A DNA stretch of 55,175 bases, taken from the NCBI GenBank assembly GCA_004552595.1, contig SFNX01000001.1:1-55175 (forward strand), given 5' to 3'. Shown here piece after piece: positions 16,318 to 25,509 of this stretch (position 1 is its first letter; each line of letters opens with the position of its first letter). Made by a program: the position numbers and the translations under genes. The notes under the pieces are model-generated. The model saw only the letters and a program-made list of their open reading frames with translations. It was not told the origin of the DNA and ran no database searches. The DNA comes from Lachnospiraceae bacterium. GTDB taxonomy: Bacteria > Bacillota > Clostridia > Lachnospirales > Lachnospiraceae.

Positions 16318-17184
16318 TTGTCACAAAAGAGATTAACGGTTTTTACGCCGGCATACAATAGAGAAAAGCTTTTAAAAAGGCTTTATGATTCGTTAGTCAA
16401 CCAGACATGTAAGGATTTTGTCTGGCTTATTGTTGATGACGGCTCGACAGATAATACAAGAGAGCTTATCAAAAAACTAAAGGCGCTTAATGAAATCGAA
16501 ATTGAATATATATACCGCGAAAACGGCGGCAAGATGCGTGCGCATAATGACGGCGTTAAGAACACAAAGACGCCGTTTTTTCTCTGTGTTGATTCAGATG
16601 ATTATCTTGTAAGCGATGCAGTTGAGACGCTTCTTAAAGTTGCAGATAAGTATAATTTAGAGAAAGAATCCGGCCTGGCAGGAATTATTTCACATAAAGG
16701 GGCAAGTGAGAATAAGCTTCTTTCAGGAGTAGAATTTAAAAAGGGAATTGAGAGAAGTACACTTTACAATCTGTATCTTAACGGGTTTAAGGGAGAAACT
16801 ACGATTATGTTTTTAACAAAAGTAATCGCAAAGTATCCGTTCCCTGAAATAGAAGGCGAAAAATATGTGCCTGAAGACTATATTTATGATAAAATAGATT
16901 GTGATTTTGAATACATTGTATTTGACAAAATTACTACAGTATGTGAGCTTGTAAGCGAAGGGTACACTGATTCGGTCATTAAGCTAAAAAAGTCTAACCC
17001 GAAAGCCTTTTATTTGTATTATAAGCAGAGGGCGTTAATTACACCCGTGAGCATTCTTAAGATTAAGTACCTTGGCTTTTTCGTTAAATACGCTAAATTA
17101 ACAGGCGAGAACATATTTGATATTAAGCTTAATAAGTTTTATGTAATTGTCGGTATTTTGGCATCGGTATTTATTAATGAATAA
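16318..17184 (+). CDS. Family 2 glycosyltransferase
   Basis: 288 residues. The GT-A fold starts with LTVFTPAYNREKLLKRLYDS, then WLIVDDGSTDNT (nucleotide binding) and FFLCVDSDDYLV with the DxD metal motif (about residues 92-94). It transfers a sugar from a nucleotide donor to a lipid-linked or protein acceptor at the cytoplasmic face. The start is TTG 16318, supported by AGAGGG about ten bases upstream. The gene lies 3 bases after the DUF6077-like part and overlaps the sugar-phosphate transferase by 8 bases. Donor sugar not predictable. Confidence 0.88.
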   Translation: MSQKRLTVFTPAYNREKLLKRLYDSLVNQTCKDFVWLIVDDGSTDNTRELIKKLKALNEIEIEYIYRENGGKMRAHNDGVKNTKTPFFLCVDSDDYLVSDAVETLLKVADKYNLEKESGLAGIISHKGASENKLLSGVEFKKGIERSTLYNLYLNGFKGETTIMFLTKVIAKYPFPEIEGEKYVPEDYIYDKIDCDFEYIVFDKITTVCELVSEGYTDSVIKLKKSNPKAFYLYYKQRALITPVSILKIKYLGFFVKYAKLTGENIFDIKLNKFYVIVGILASVFINE

Positions 17185-18565
17185 ATTGCAGTTAAAAAAG
17201 AGAATATACAGCTTTCTCATGTCACTGTTAATTGTTGCGATAGAGACAGGGATTGCATCATATATTGAGGTCGTATACTACAACACACAGCTCCCTAAGG
17301 CATTCTATTTCTGGGGCCATGTGTTTATTGCTGTAGTATATGCCTTTATTTTGTTTATTTTTTCGACGATGTATGGCGGACTGAAGATCGGCTCCTTCAG
17401 GATGATTGAGCTGATGTTTTCCCAGGTTCTTGCGACACTTGTAACAAACATAATTTTCTATGCGATTGTTACGCTTCTTGCATACCACTTCCCGTCAGTC
17501 ATACCGCTTATTGTTGCAATGGCGGCGCAGTGCATACTTATCGGCTGCTGGATTTTTGTTGCGACATACATTCACAGATTTCTGTTTCCGCCGCTTGATG
17601 TTCTCTTAGTCTATGAAGGGAACACTAAGGACATATTTGTTCAGAAGGTCAAAACAAGAAGACATCAGTTTCAAATTAACGAAGCGATTTTAGCTACTGA
17701 TGACTATGACTTAATTACAGCTGCAATTGATAAGCACCAGGCAGTAATGATGTGGGACGTATCCGCAGAGAGACGTAACGTAATTTTTAAGTATTGCTAT
17801 GAGCATTCTGTCGAGACATACGTTATGCCTAAGATTATGGATATTGTATTAAGAGGCGCAACACCTCTTCATTTCTTTGATACACCTCTTTTGTTAACGA
17901 AGAGCTCTCCGCTTGAAGTTGAGCAGCTCATTTTCAAAAGATTATTTGACATCGTTATTTCTCTTATTTTAATTATTTTAACTTCGCCGTTTATGATTAT
18001 CACGGCACTTTTCGTTAAGGGATATGACGGCGGCTCAATAATATACAAACAGAAGCGACTTACACTTAACAACAAAGAATTTTACATTTATAAATTCAGA
18101 TCCATGCGTGAGGACGCGGAAAAAGACGGAGTCGCAAGACTTGCACAGAAATCCGATGACAGAGTGACTCCTGTCGGCAAATTAATCAGAAAGATAAGAT
18201 TTGACGAGCTCCCTCAGCTTTTCAACGTGCTTTCAGGTTCAATGTCATTTGTGGGACCTCGTCCTGAGAGACCTGAAATAGCTGAGCAGTATATTGAGGA
18301 CATGCCAGAATTTACTTACAGAACGAAGGTTAAGGCAGGAATTACAGGATATGCTCAGGTGTATGGCAAGTACAATACTCTTCCATACGATAAGCTTAAG
18401 TTAGACCTTTATTACATCGAGAACTACTCACTCTGGCTTGATATTAAGCTTATTATTCTTACTGTTAAGATTTTATTTAAGCCTGATGCAACAGAAGGCG
18501 TTGACAGCGGAAGCATTACCGCTAATGATACTTTGAATACAGCAAAGGAATCAAAGAATAAATAA
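17177..18565 (+). CDS. Undecaprenyl-phosphate sugar phosphotransferase (WbaP/CpsE type)
   Basis: 462 residues. The N-terminal part has about four or five membrane helices (residues 10-135), then a CoA-binding-like Rossmann region (about 138-250), then the bacterial sugar transferase core. The core shows KRLFDIVISL, YKQKRLTLN, FYIYKFRSMREDA, DELPQLFNVLSGSMSFVGPRPE and TGYAQVYGKYNT. It starts the lipid-linked oligosaccharide by moving a sugar phosphate from a UDP-sugar to undecaprenyl phosphate. The start at 17177 overlaps the previous stop by 8 bases and fits the membrane N-terminus. This is the enzyme that identifies the locus as a polyprenyl-linked polysaccharide pathway. Confidence 0.93.
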   Translation: MNKLQLKKRIYSFLMSLLIVAIETGIASYIEVVYYNTQLPKAFYFWGHVFIAVVYAFILFIFSTMYGGLKIGSFRMIELMFSQVLATLVTNIIFYAIVTLLAYHFPSVIPLIVAMAAQCILIGCWIFVATYIHRFLFPPLDVLLVYEGNTKDIFVQKVKTRRHQFQINEAILATDDYDLITAAIDKHQAVMMWDVSAERRNVIFKYCYEHSVETYVMPKIMDIVLRGATPLHFFDTPLLLTKSSPLEVEQLIFKRLFDIVISLILIILTSPFMIITALFVKGYDGGSIIYKQKRLTLNNKEFYIYKFRSMREDAEKDGVARLAQKSDDRVTPVGKLIRKIRFDELPQLFNVLSGSMSFVGPRPERPEIAEQYIEDMPEFTYRTKVKAGITGYAQVYGKYNTLPYDKLKLDLYYIENYSLWLDIKLIILTVKILFKPDATEGVDSGSITANDTLNTAKESKNK

Positions 18566-18567
18566 TT

Positions 18568-19320
18568 ATGGCAGAACTTAATGAATTAGTCAGTGTTATT
18601 ATCCCTGTATATAACGCAGAAAACTGCATAGGTGATACAATCGCTTCAATCCGTTCCCAGGACTATACAAACTGGGAAATCATACTGGTTGACGATAAAT
18701 CAACAGATAAGAGCTTAAGCATTATTAAGTCACTTGAATGCGATAATATCCGTGTCTTTGAATCAACAGGTAAAAGTGCGGCAAGAGCCAGGAATTTAGG
18801 TATTAAAGAGGCAAAGGGAAGATACATTGCGTTTCTTGATGCTGATGATTTATGGGACCCGAAGAAATTATCAAAGCAGCTTGAATTTATGAAATCATGT
18901 GATGCTGCATTTTCATTTACCGGATACGAATTTGCCGATGAATACGGAGTAAGCGTTAATAAAATCGTGCAGGTCCCAAGGACGATAAATTATAAGCAGG
19001 CGCTTAAAAACACTACCATTTTCACAAGTACTGTAATATTCGACATGACTAAGCTCACTAAAGAAGATATTTTCATGCCGGAGGTTAAGAGTGAAGATAC
19101 GGCCACATGGTGGAAGGTGCTTAAGAAAGGCATCACAGGGTATGGACTAAATGAAGGACTTACGCTTTACAGACGAAGCAGCGGAACTCTTTCATCAAAT
19201 AAAATCGAAGCAATCAGAAGAATTTGGAACCTGTATAGGAAGGTTGAGAACCTGTCGGTAATTTACAGCGTATGGTGCTTCTTATTCTGGGCAATCAGGG
19301 CTGTAATCAGGAGAATATAA
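18568..19320 (+). CDS. Family 2 glycosyltransferase
   Basis: 250 residues. VSVIIPVYNAENCIGDTIAS, then ILVDDKSTDKSL, ARNLGIKEAKGRYIAFLDA and DADDLWDP (DxD) are the classic order of GT2 motifs. A late EDTATWWKVLKKG segment probably supplies the catalytic base. It extends the lipid-linked glycan on the cytoplasmic side. It begins 2 bases after the phosphotransferase and overlaps the next start by 1 base (TAATG), which argues for tight coupling. The C-terminal hydrophobic stretch may associate with the membrane. Full length for a small GT2. Confidence 0.9.
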   Translation: MAELNELVSVIIPVYNAENCIGDTIASIRSQDYTNWEIILVDDKSTDKSLSIIKSLECDNIRVFESTGKSAARARNLGIKEAKGRYIAFLDADDLWDPKKLSKQLEFMKSCDAAFSFTGYEFADEYGVSVNKIVQVPRTINYKQALKNTTIFTSTVIFDMTKLTKEDIFMPEVKSEDTATWWKVLKKGITGYGLNEGLTLYRRSSGTLSSNKIEAIRRIWNLYRKVENLSVIYSVWCFLFWAIRAVIRRI

Positions 19321-20123
19321 TGGGAAAGCTTCAGGTTTTGCTATCTGTCCTTAATATGGATAGCATCAATTACATAGATTCTTTGAAGATTACAGGAGAT
19401 GCTGTAGTTATTAACCAGTGCGACACTGATGATTCAGAGATAATAAACAGACGGTCTGTAAACGGAAGTGATCAGGCCGTTAAGTATGTTAAAACAAAGC
19501 AGCGGGGGCTGTCAAAAAGCAGAAATGAAGCAATAAAAAATGCCGATGCAGATATCTGCATACTTTGTGATAACGATGTCGTATATGAAGATAATTATGA
19601 AGAGCTTATTTTAAATGAATTCGACAGGCTTCCTGATGCGGATATCATAGTTTTTTATATTAAGAGAAAAGAAAAACCTAAACCAAATTATGACTCTTTA
19701 CGAAGAATGGATTATTTTTCTGTTCTTAAAATATTTTCTCCGGAAATTGCATTCAGAAGGGAAAGTGTTAAGGACTTAAGCTTTAACGAGGATTTTGGCG
19801 CAGGGTCTGATAAGTACATTATGGGAGAAGAGAACATCTTTCTCTATGATGCGCTTAAGAAAAAGAAAAAGATTTATTACGTTCCTGTTAAGATAGCAAC
19901 ACTTAAGGAAGTTAATTCAACATGGTTTAGCGGATATGATGAGAAATTCTTTTTCTCAAGAGGTGCTAACTATGCTGCAATGTCAAAGCCTTTCTCGCAC
20001 ATCCTTATATGGCAGTTTGCATTGAGAAAGACAGCACTATACCGTGACTCGATTTCTACTATTAATGCAATTAAGGCTATGTATAAAGGGCGGGCAGAAT
20101 ATATTACAAGCATTAAATTATGA
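19320..20123 (+). CDS. Family 2-like glycosyltransferase, divergent
   Basis: 267 residues. It is weaker than its neighbours but retains KQRGLSKSRNEAIKNADADI and CILCDNDVVYEDNYEEL, where the DND is the metal-binding triad. The N-terminus QVLLSVLNMDSI is a variant nucleotide-binding strand. The start at 19320 is the ATG that overlaps the previous stop by one base; a longer in-frame start at 19272 would lie inside the preceding gene. Cytoplasmic. The acceptor and donor are unknown. Similarity of fold is convincing, but the exact family within GT2 is not. Confidence 0.8.
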   Translation: MGKLQVLLSVLNMDSINYIDSLKITGDAVVINQCDTDDSEIINRRSVNGSDQAVKYVKTKQRGLSKSRNEAIKNADADICILCDNDVVYEDNYEELILNEFDRLPDADIIVFYIKRKEKPKPNYDSLRRMDYFSVLKIFSPEIAFRRESVKDLSFNEDFGAGSDKYIMGEENIFLYDALKKKKKIYYVPVKIATLKEVNSTWFSGYDEKFFFSRGANYAAMSKPFSHILIWQFALRKTALYRDSISTINAIKAMYKGRAEYITSIKL

Positions 20124-20136
20124 TTACTTTGCAAAT

Positions 20137-21126
20137 ATGAGTAGAATTTTCGTAGTAGGCGACCATAAAACCGGTACCGGACCTGCAAATGTTACAAAAG
20201 AATATATAAGATGTCTGCCTGAGAATACACTGTATCAGAAACGTACTTCTAAAATCGGAAGACTTCCTGAGCTTTTTATTAACATTTTAAGAAGCGATAT
20301 TATCTTTTTTTCAGGATATTCAGCCCAGAATGTTATCGGGATGAAGCTTGCTAGAAAGCTTCATAAGCCAACAGCTTATCTTGTTCACGGTGCAATTACT
20401 TATGAGAATAAGATAAATCATGATGAGAATGCACATATGAGCGAGGTTGAAGAAGAGACATTAAGGCTTGCAGACCGCTTATTTGCTGTATCTTCAAGGT
20501 TTTGCGAGTGGCTTAAAGATAATTATCCTGAGTATAAAGATAAAATAGATTTTGTCACGAATGGAATAGATGAAAGAGCATGTTCTGAGGTTGCAAATAC
20601 AGATTTTACTAAAATTCTTTCAATTGGCGGTGGTATGCCAAGGAAGATGATTTTGCACATATGTGCGGCTATTGAACGCCTTAATCGGGAAGGATACGAC
20701 TTTACACTCTATGTTATCGGAAAAGACGGTGCGGATACAGAAGCAATCAATAAATATCCTTTCGTTAAGAACTTATCTTTAGTCAGTAAAGAGAAAAAAG
20801 AAGAGCTGTTTAGTGAATGCGGTCTGTTTATTCAGAATAGCTGCTTTGAAACATTCGGACTTGCACCTGTTGAGGCTCTGCTTAGCGGAATGAGCATTTT
20901 ATGTTCAAAGGAATGCGGAGTACTTGATCTGTTCAGTTCACTTTCTGAGCATGATGTAATTAATGATTACTCATCTTCTTATGAAATTGCAGAAAAGATT
21001 AAATATATTATTAATCATCCTAACAGGGAAAAGCTTTTATCAGACATAGACTTTGATACTATGTCATGGGAAGCAAGAACTAAAGAACTTGTTAATAAGC
21101 TTTTTGACATTAAGGTCAGAAAATAA
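20137..21126 (+). CDS. Family 4 glycosyltransferase
   Basis: 329 residues. N-terminal Rossmann domain with FVVGDHKTGTGPANV, then VTNGIDERA at the domain junction, and the E-x7-E donor-binding motif in ETFGLAPVE followed by LLSGMSILCS. This is the GT-B fold, retaining, with nucleotide-sugar donor. The start at 20137 is the first Met giving a normal N-terminus; an earlier in-frame ATG at 20044 lies inside the preceding gene. It directly abuts the flippase gene. Confidence 0.88.
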   Translation: MSRIFVVGDHKTGTGPANVTKEYIRCLPENTLYQKRTSKIGRLPELFINILRSDIIFFSGYSAQNVIGMKLARKLHKPTAYLVHGAITYENKINHDENAHMSEVEEETLRLADRLFAVSSRFCEWLKDNYPEYKDKIDFVTNGIDERACSEVANTDFTKILSIGGGMPRKMILHICAAIERLNREGYDFTLYVIGKDGADTEAINKYPFVKNLSLVSKEKKEELFSECGLFIQNSCFETFGLAPVEALLSGMSILCSKECGVLDLFSSLSEHDVINDYSSSYEIAEKIKYIINHPNREKLLSDIDFDTMSWEARTKELVNKLFDIKVRK

Positions 21127-22644
21127 ATGGGAAAGCTTAAATATTTGTCCAAAAACATAGCTTTATTTTCAATAAGTAATTTCGTATCGAAAATACTTGT
21201 ATTTTTGCTTGTCCCGTTTTATACAAATGTACTTACTACATATGAATACGGTATTGCTGATGTAATACAGGTGACACTTCTTTTATTAGTACCGATGGTA
21301 ACTCTTAATATCGGTGAAGCGGCTTTAAGATTTGGCGTTGAAGAAGTAAATAACAGGAAAAGCATTTACTTAGTCGGAATTAAATATGTATTAAGAGCTT
21401 CAATTATTGTTGTATTTATATGCTTTGCATTAAGGGGTGTCTTATCAGTTAAGGAGATAGCAAGGTTTAGTGCATCAAGTATACTTGGAATAAGAATAAA
21501 TGAGATAAAATGGTATCTTACATTATTTGCTGTTTTATTCGCTGCAAATGCATTGTATGAATTTCTGATATTGTATTTTCAGGGTGCTGAGCTTGTCGAA
21601 ACAATCGTTATCGGAAGTGTCAGCTGCACCTTAATAACGATTTGCAGTAACCTTTTTTTTCTTTTGGCATTAAAGACCGGCTTAAACGGCTACATTTATT
21701 CTCAGATTATCGCATTTTCTCTAGCTTCCTTAATAATGATATCAGTCGGGAAAAAGAGGGTTAATGCTACCTTAAATTCAGGTGAGAATTTAGACAATAC
21801 GCTAAATATTTTGCCGGCCGACAATATTAATGAACTTGAGAAGAGAATGCTTGAATACAGCAGACCAATGATTGCCTATTCAACAGCAAGCTGGGTTAAC
21901 AATGCAATCGACAGATATTTCGTCCTTTACTTATGCGGCGCCACAATAAACGGAATTTACGGTGTTGCATACAAAATCCCTGCAATATTAATGGTCTTTC
22001 AGAGAATTTTTGCACAGGCCTGGCAGCTTTCAGCAACGAAGGCGCATGGGGAAGAAGACTCAGACGTTTTCTATTCTGACATGTACAAGGTGTATAATAG
22101 CTTTATGGTAATAGGATGCGCTGCATTAGTTCTTCTTGTAAAGCCTGTTGCCGCATTCTTATTCAGAAAGGACTTCTATGAGGCATGGAAACTTGTGCCG
22201 CCTCTGCTTATTTCAGTAATATTTGGTGCACTCACAGGATTTCTTGGTTCAATTTGTCTTGCACATAAAGATTCCAAATCGATGGGAAAGGCAACTTCAA
22301 TCGGGGCGTTTTTTAATATAGTATTAAATCTTATTCTGATTCCTTACTTTCAGGCAATGGGAGCAGCGGTTGCAACGGGAATATCCTATTTCACGATGTG
22401 TATGATGGCCGTTTATTTTGTGAGAAAGCATGTTTCTCTTAATGTTAAATTTGCGCGTAATTTCGTGTCGTACTTAATTCTTGTAATAGAGTCAGCGGTC
22501 ATGATTTTTGAACTGCCTTATCATATACTTATATGCGCGCTTTTATTTATTGTAATCGTTCTTATTTATATTAAGGATTTTATTGAAATTGTTAATGTTT
22601 TTTTGAAAAAATCAGGATTAAACCGTAGCAATGAACGAAATTAA
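21127..22644 (+). CDS. wzx: Wzx-type polysaccharide flippase (MOP superfamily)
   Basis: 505 residues with about 12-14 membrane helices. The N-terminal stretch LSKNIALFSISNFVSKILVF and LVPFYTNVLTTYEYGIADVI is the typical oligosaccharide flippase opening. GIYGVAYKIPAILMVFQRIF in the middle and NLILIPYFQAMGAAVATGIS near the end are also family-like. It moves undecaprenyl-diphosphate-linked repeat units across the membrane. It follows the GT4 gene with no gap and overlaps the next by 14 bases. The gene order (transferases, then flippase) supports a Wzy-dependent pathway, though no polymerase lies inside this operon. Confidence 0.9.
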   Translation: MGKLKYLSKNIALFSISNFVSKILVFLLVPFYTNVLTTYEYGIADVIQVTLLLLVPMVTLNIGEAALRFGVEEVNNRKSIYLVGIKYVLRASIIVVFICFALRGVLSVKEIARFSASSILGIRINEIKWYLTLFAVLFAANALYEFLILYFQGAELVETIVIGSVSCTLITICSNLFFLLALKTGLNGYIYSQIIAFSLASLIMISVGKKRVNATLNSGENLDNTLNILPADNINELEKRMLEYSRPMIAYSTASWVNNAIDRYFVLYLCGATINGIYGVAYKIPAILMVFQRIFAQAWQLSATKAHGEEDSDVFYSDMYKVYNSFMVIGCAALVLLVKPVAAFLFRKDFYEAWKLVPPLLISVIFGALTGFLGSICLAHKDSKSMGKATSIGAFFNIVLNLILIPYFQAMGAAVATGISYFTMCMMAVYFVRKHVSLNVKFARNFVSYLILVIESAVMIFELPYHILICALLFIVIVLIYIKDFIEIVNVFLKKSGLNRSNERN

Positions 22645-23848
22645 AACACTGACATTTTATTCAAATTATTTCAACCACCATCAGAAAGCACTATGTGATG
22701 AGTTTTATAAAATACTTGGTGATGGCTTTAAATTTATAGAGACAATGCCTATGGAGGGCTTCAGGGCAAGCATGGGATGGGGCGAGAACACGCCTGATTA
22801 TGTGTTAAGAACATATGAGAGTGTTAAGAACGCTTCAATTGCTGATAAACTTGCCGTTTCATCCGACTTAGTGATTATGGGAACGGCGCCTGAAGATTAC
22901 TGTGAAGAAAGGCTAAAAGAAGGAAAGCTTACATTCAGATATTCTGAAAGGCCGCTTAAGGAAGGTTTTATTAAGTTTTTTATTCCAAGACTTACAAAGA
23001 AATATATTAGGATGCATCTTAAAAACCGCAATAAAAACATTTATGTTTTATGCGCAAGTGCGTTTACGGCACTTGATTTTAAGAAGATGTTTAATTCTTA
23101 TCCCGATAAATGCTATAAATTCGGATACTTTCCTGTTCATAAGGAATATGATCTTAATGAGCTTATGGACAAGAAGAAAAAAGAAGGCTGTGTAACAATT
23201 CTCTGGCTTGGCAGAATGCTTAAGCTAAAAAGACCTGATCTTATTGTTAGCGCCGCTAAGAACTTAAAGGATTTAGGATATGACTTTAAGCTTCATATGG
23301 TAGGCGAGGGCGAGATGAGACCTGTGCTTGAAGATATGGTAAAAAGGTCAGGGCTTGAAGACAGAGTCACATTTGAAGATTTTCTCTCTCCTGATAAAGC
23401 AAGAGAGAGAATGTCTGAATACATGATATATGTTATGACTTCAAATAAGCTTGAAGGCTGGGGGTCTGTTATTTATGAAGGACTCAACGCTTCATGTGCG
23501 GTCGTTGCATCGCACATATGCGGAGCGACTCCTTACCTTATTAAAGATAAAGAAAACGGACTTATTTTTAAAAGCGGCGATGTAAAATCGCTGACAAATA
23601 AGCTTAAAATGCTTCTTGATAACAATGAGCTGATTGAAAAGTACGGAAGAAACGCATACGAGACGATGCATAGTAAGTGGAATCCTGAAAATGCGGCAAA
23701 GTCGGTACTTAAGCTGGCAGAAGGACTTATTAAGGCAGGAAGCGATGGATTTAACGTTAAATATCCTGATAAAGAATATATTATAGAAGACGGACCTTGC
23801 TCAAAGGCCGGATATCTTAAAAATAACTGGTATAAGGATGGAAAATAA
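22631..23848 (+). CDS. Family 4 glycosyltransferase
   Basis: 405 residues. GT-B fold: TFYSNYFNHHQKALCDEFYK at the N-terminus, TILWLGRMLKLKRPDLIVSA, LHMVGEGEMRPVLEDM, and the E-x7-E motif EGWGSVIYE in the C-terminal domain. The last 60 residues include an unusual Tyr/Lys-rich tail. It probably adds a late sugar, since it follows the flippase and precedes murC. RBS is not obvious, as it overlaps the flippase end. Donor unknown. Confidence 0.88.
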   Translation: MNEIKTLTFYSNYFNHHQKALCDEFYKILGDGFKFIETMPMEGFRASMGWGENTPDYVLRTYESVKNASIADKLAVSSDLVIMGTAPEDYCEERLKEGKLTFRYSERPLKEGFIKFFIPRLTKKYIRMHLKNRNKNIYVLCASAFTALDFKKMFNSYPDKCYKFGYFPVHKEYDLNELMDKKKKEGCVTILWLGRMLKLKRPDLIVSAAKNLKDLGYDFKLHMVGEGEMRPVLEDMVKRSGLEDRVTFEDFLSPDKARERMSEYMIYVMTSNKLEGWGSVIYEGLNASCAVVASHICGATPYLIKDKENGLIFKSGDVKSLTNKLKMLLDNNELIEKYGRNAYETMHSKWNPENAAKSVLKLAEGLIKAGSDGFNVKYPDKEYIIEDGPCSKAGYLKNNWYKDGK

Positions 23849-23849
23849 A

Positions 23850-25229
23850 ATGTATAAGTTGGATTTTACAAAACCTGTAAACGTTCATTTTATGGGAATC
23901 GGTGGAATCAGCATGAGCGGTCTTGCTGAGATTTTACATGACAGGGGCTTTAAGGTTACCGGTTCTGACAGAAGTAAAAGCAGTATTACAGAGGCTCTTT
24001 CAGAAAAGGGAATCAGCATAAAATACGGACAGGTTAAGGAAAATATTACAGATGACATTGACCTTTTAGTATATACAGCTGCAATTTCTGCTGACAATGA
24101 GGAGCTTTTAGAGGCTAAGAGACGCGGCATTGAATGTATAAGCAGAGCCGACATGCTTGGCCAGATTATGAAAAATTACAAGGTTCCGATTGCAGTTTCG
24201 GGAACTCATGGCAAAACGACAACAACCTCAATGATTGCAACCATATTAATGGAAGCTGAATCAGACCCTACGGTTACTGTCGGCGGAATGCTTGAATGCA
24301 TTGGCGGCAATTTGAAAATCGGGCAGTCTGACTTATTCTTAACCGAGGCATGTGAGTACACAAACAGCTTTTTAAGCTTCTTTCCTAAGATTGAAGTAAT
24401 TCTTAACATTGAAGAAGACCATCTTGATTTCTTTAAGGATATTAACGACATACGTAATTCCTTCAGACGTTTTTCTGAAATACCGGGTGAAGACGGACTT
24501 CTTATAATCAGCGCTGATATAGATAATTATGAAGAGATAGTTAAGGACGCCAAATGTAAGGTTATTACTTTTGGCAACAGTGAAAAGGCTGATTATCAGG
24601 CATCAAAACTTGAATTTGATGAAAAGGGAATGGCCCGCTTTAATGTATCGCGTAATGGAAATATTGGTGAGCGAATTGAGCTTAGTGTTCCGGGCAACCA
24701 CAACGTAACTAATGCACTTGCATCAATTGCCGTGGCAGATTACATAGGCATTGATGCTAAAACCGTTAAAGATGCATTATTTAAGTTTCATGGCGCCAAC
24801 AGACGTTTTCAGATCAAGGGCGAAGTGAACGGTATTACCGTAATTGATGATTACGCACACCATCCAACAGAGATTAAGGCAACACTAAATGCTGCAAGAA
24901 ACTTCAAAAATAAAAAGCTTACCGTAGTATTTCAGCCGCATACATATTCACGTACAAAGGCTCTCTTTGATGACTTTACGGATGCACTTTTATTAGCAGA
25001 CAGAATCATCTTAACAGAGATTTATGCGGCAAGAGAAAAAAATACAATCGGCATTTCATCAAGAGATTTAGAAAAGGCACTTAAGGAAAAAGGTGCTGAC
25101 GTAATTTTTCTTGAAAATTTTGATGATATTGAAAAATTTATATTGGCAAATTGTCGGTCGGGAGAATTGTTGATAACTATGGGAGCCGGAAACGTTGATA
25201 TTATCGGCGATTCACTGCTCAAAAAATAG
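23850..25229 (+). CDS. murC: UDP-N-acetylmuramate--L-alanine ligase
   Basis: 459 residues. The N-terminal motif NVHFMGIGGISMSGLA is the MurC UDP-binding loop, and the ATP-binding loop GTHGKTTTT (about residue 117) and DDYAHHPTEIKATL (central to C-terminal) complete the Mur ligase signature. It adds L-Ala to UDP-MurNAc in peptidoglycan synthesis. The start at 23850 is chosen over 23838 because AAGGATGG lies at the right distance; it is 1 base after the previous stop. Placement at the end of a polysaccharide operon, not a dcw cluster, is unusual, and transcription may be shared with surface glycan genes. Confidence 0.95.
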   Translation: MYKLDFTKPVNVHFMGIGGISMSGLAEILHDRGFKVTGSDRSKSSITEALSEKGISIKYGQVKENITDDIDLLVYTAAISADNEELLEAKRRGIECISRADMLGQIMKNYKVPIAVSGTHGKTTTTSMIATILMEAESDPTVTVGGMLECIGGNLKIGQSDLFLTEACEYTNSFLSFFPKIEVILNIEEDHLDFFKDINDIRNSFRRFSEIPGEDGLLIISADIDNYEEIVKDAKCKVITFGNSEKADYQASKLEFDEKGMARFNVSRNGNIGERIELSVPGNHNVTNALASIAVADYIGIDAKTVKDALFKFHGANRRFQIKGEVNGITVIDDYAHHPTEIKATLNAARNFKNKKLTVVFQPHTYSRTKALFDDFTDALLLADRIILTEIYAAREKNTIGISSRDLEKALKEKGADVIFLENFDDIEKFILANCRSGELLITMGAGNVDIIGDSLLKK

Positions 25230-25230
25230 G

Positions 25231-25390
25231 TTATCCACATTTCCACATTTTTTGAAGTAATTTTTATCTACAGTTTGAAAATAATAATGCTTTACATAAG
25301 ATAAAAATGAATATTTAACAATTACGATAAATGCGCTTGATGATAAGTTACATAAGTAGTTACGCGGGATTTTTATCCACATTATCCACA
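25231..25390. promoter_or_regulatory. DnaA-box cluster upstream of the helicase-loader genes
   Basis: Three exact DnaA boxes TTATCCACA are found at 25231-25239, 25373-25381 and 25382-25390, the last two head to tail with no gap. A one-mismatch TTATCTACA is at 25264-25272. They flank an AT-rich stretch and lie 80-240 bases before the dnaD-like promoter. The pattern suggests DnaA-dependent control of the dnaD-dnaC operon, or a DnaA-titrating site. It is not a clear oriC, since no dnaA, dnaN or rpmH is near. Confidence 0.7.
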
Positions 25391-25446
25391 ATTTCCACTT
25401 TATCGCAAAAGCGCGATTTTACGCGGTTTTTCGGCATTTTTACCCC

Positions 25447-25475
25447 TTGAAAATCGAAAGTCCTGTATGTATAAT
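25447..25475 (+). promoter_or_regulatory. Strong sigma-A promoter for the dnaD-like gene
   Basis: -35 TTGAAA (25447-25452), a 17-base spacer and -10 TATAAT (25470-25475). A start of transcription near 25482 gives a leader of about 28 bases to ATG 25510, with GGAGAAGG as ribosome binding site. It lies directly downstream of the DnaA-box cluster. Confidence 0.75.
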
Positions 25476-25509
25476 GTGGACTTGTTCGAATAAAGATCGG
25501 GAGAAGGAA

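Noticed and set aside
25230..25509. Chromosomal oriC
   Set aside because: DnaA boxes are present, but dnaA, dnaN, rpmH, recF and gyrB, which mark the origin in Firmicutes, are not nearby, and only four boxes are found.
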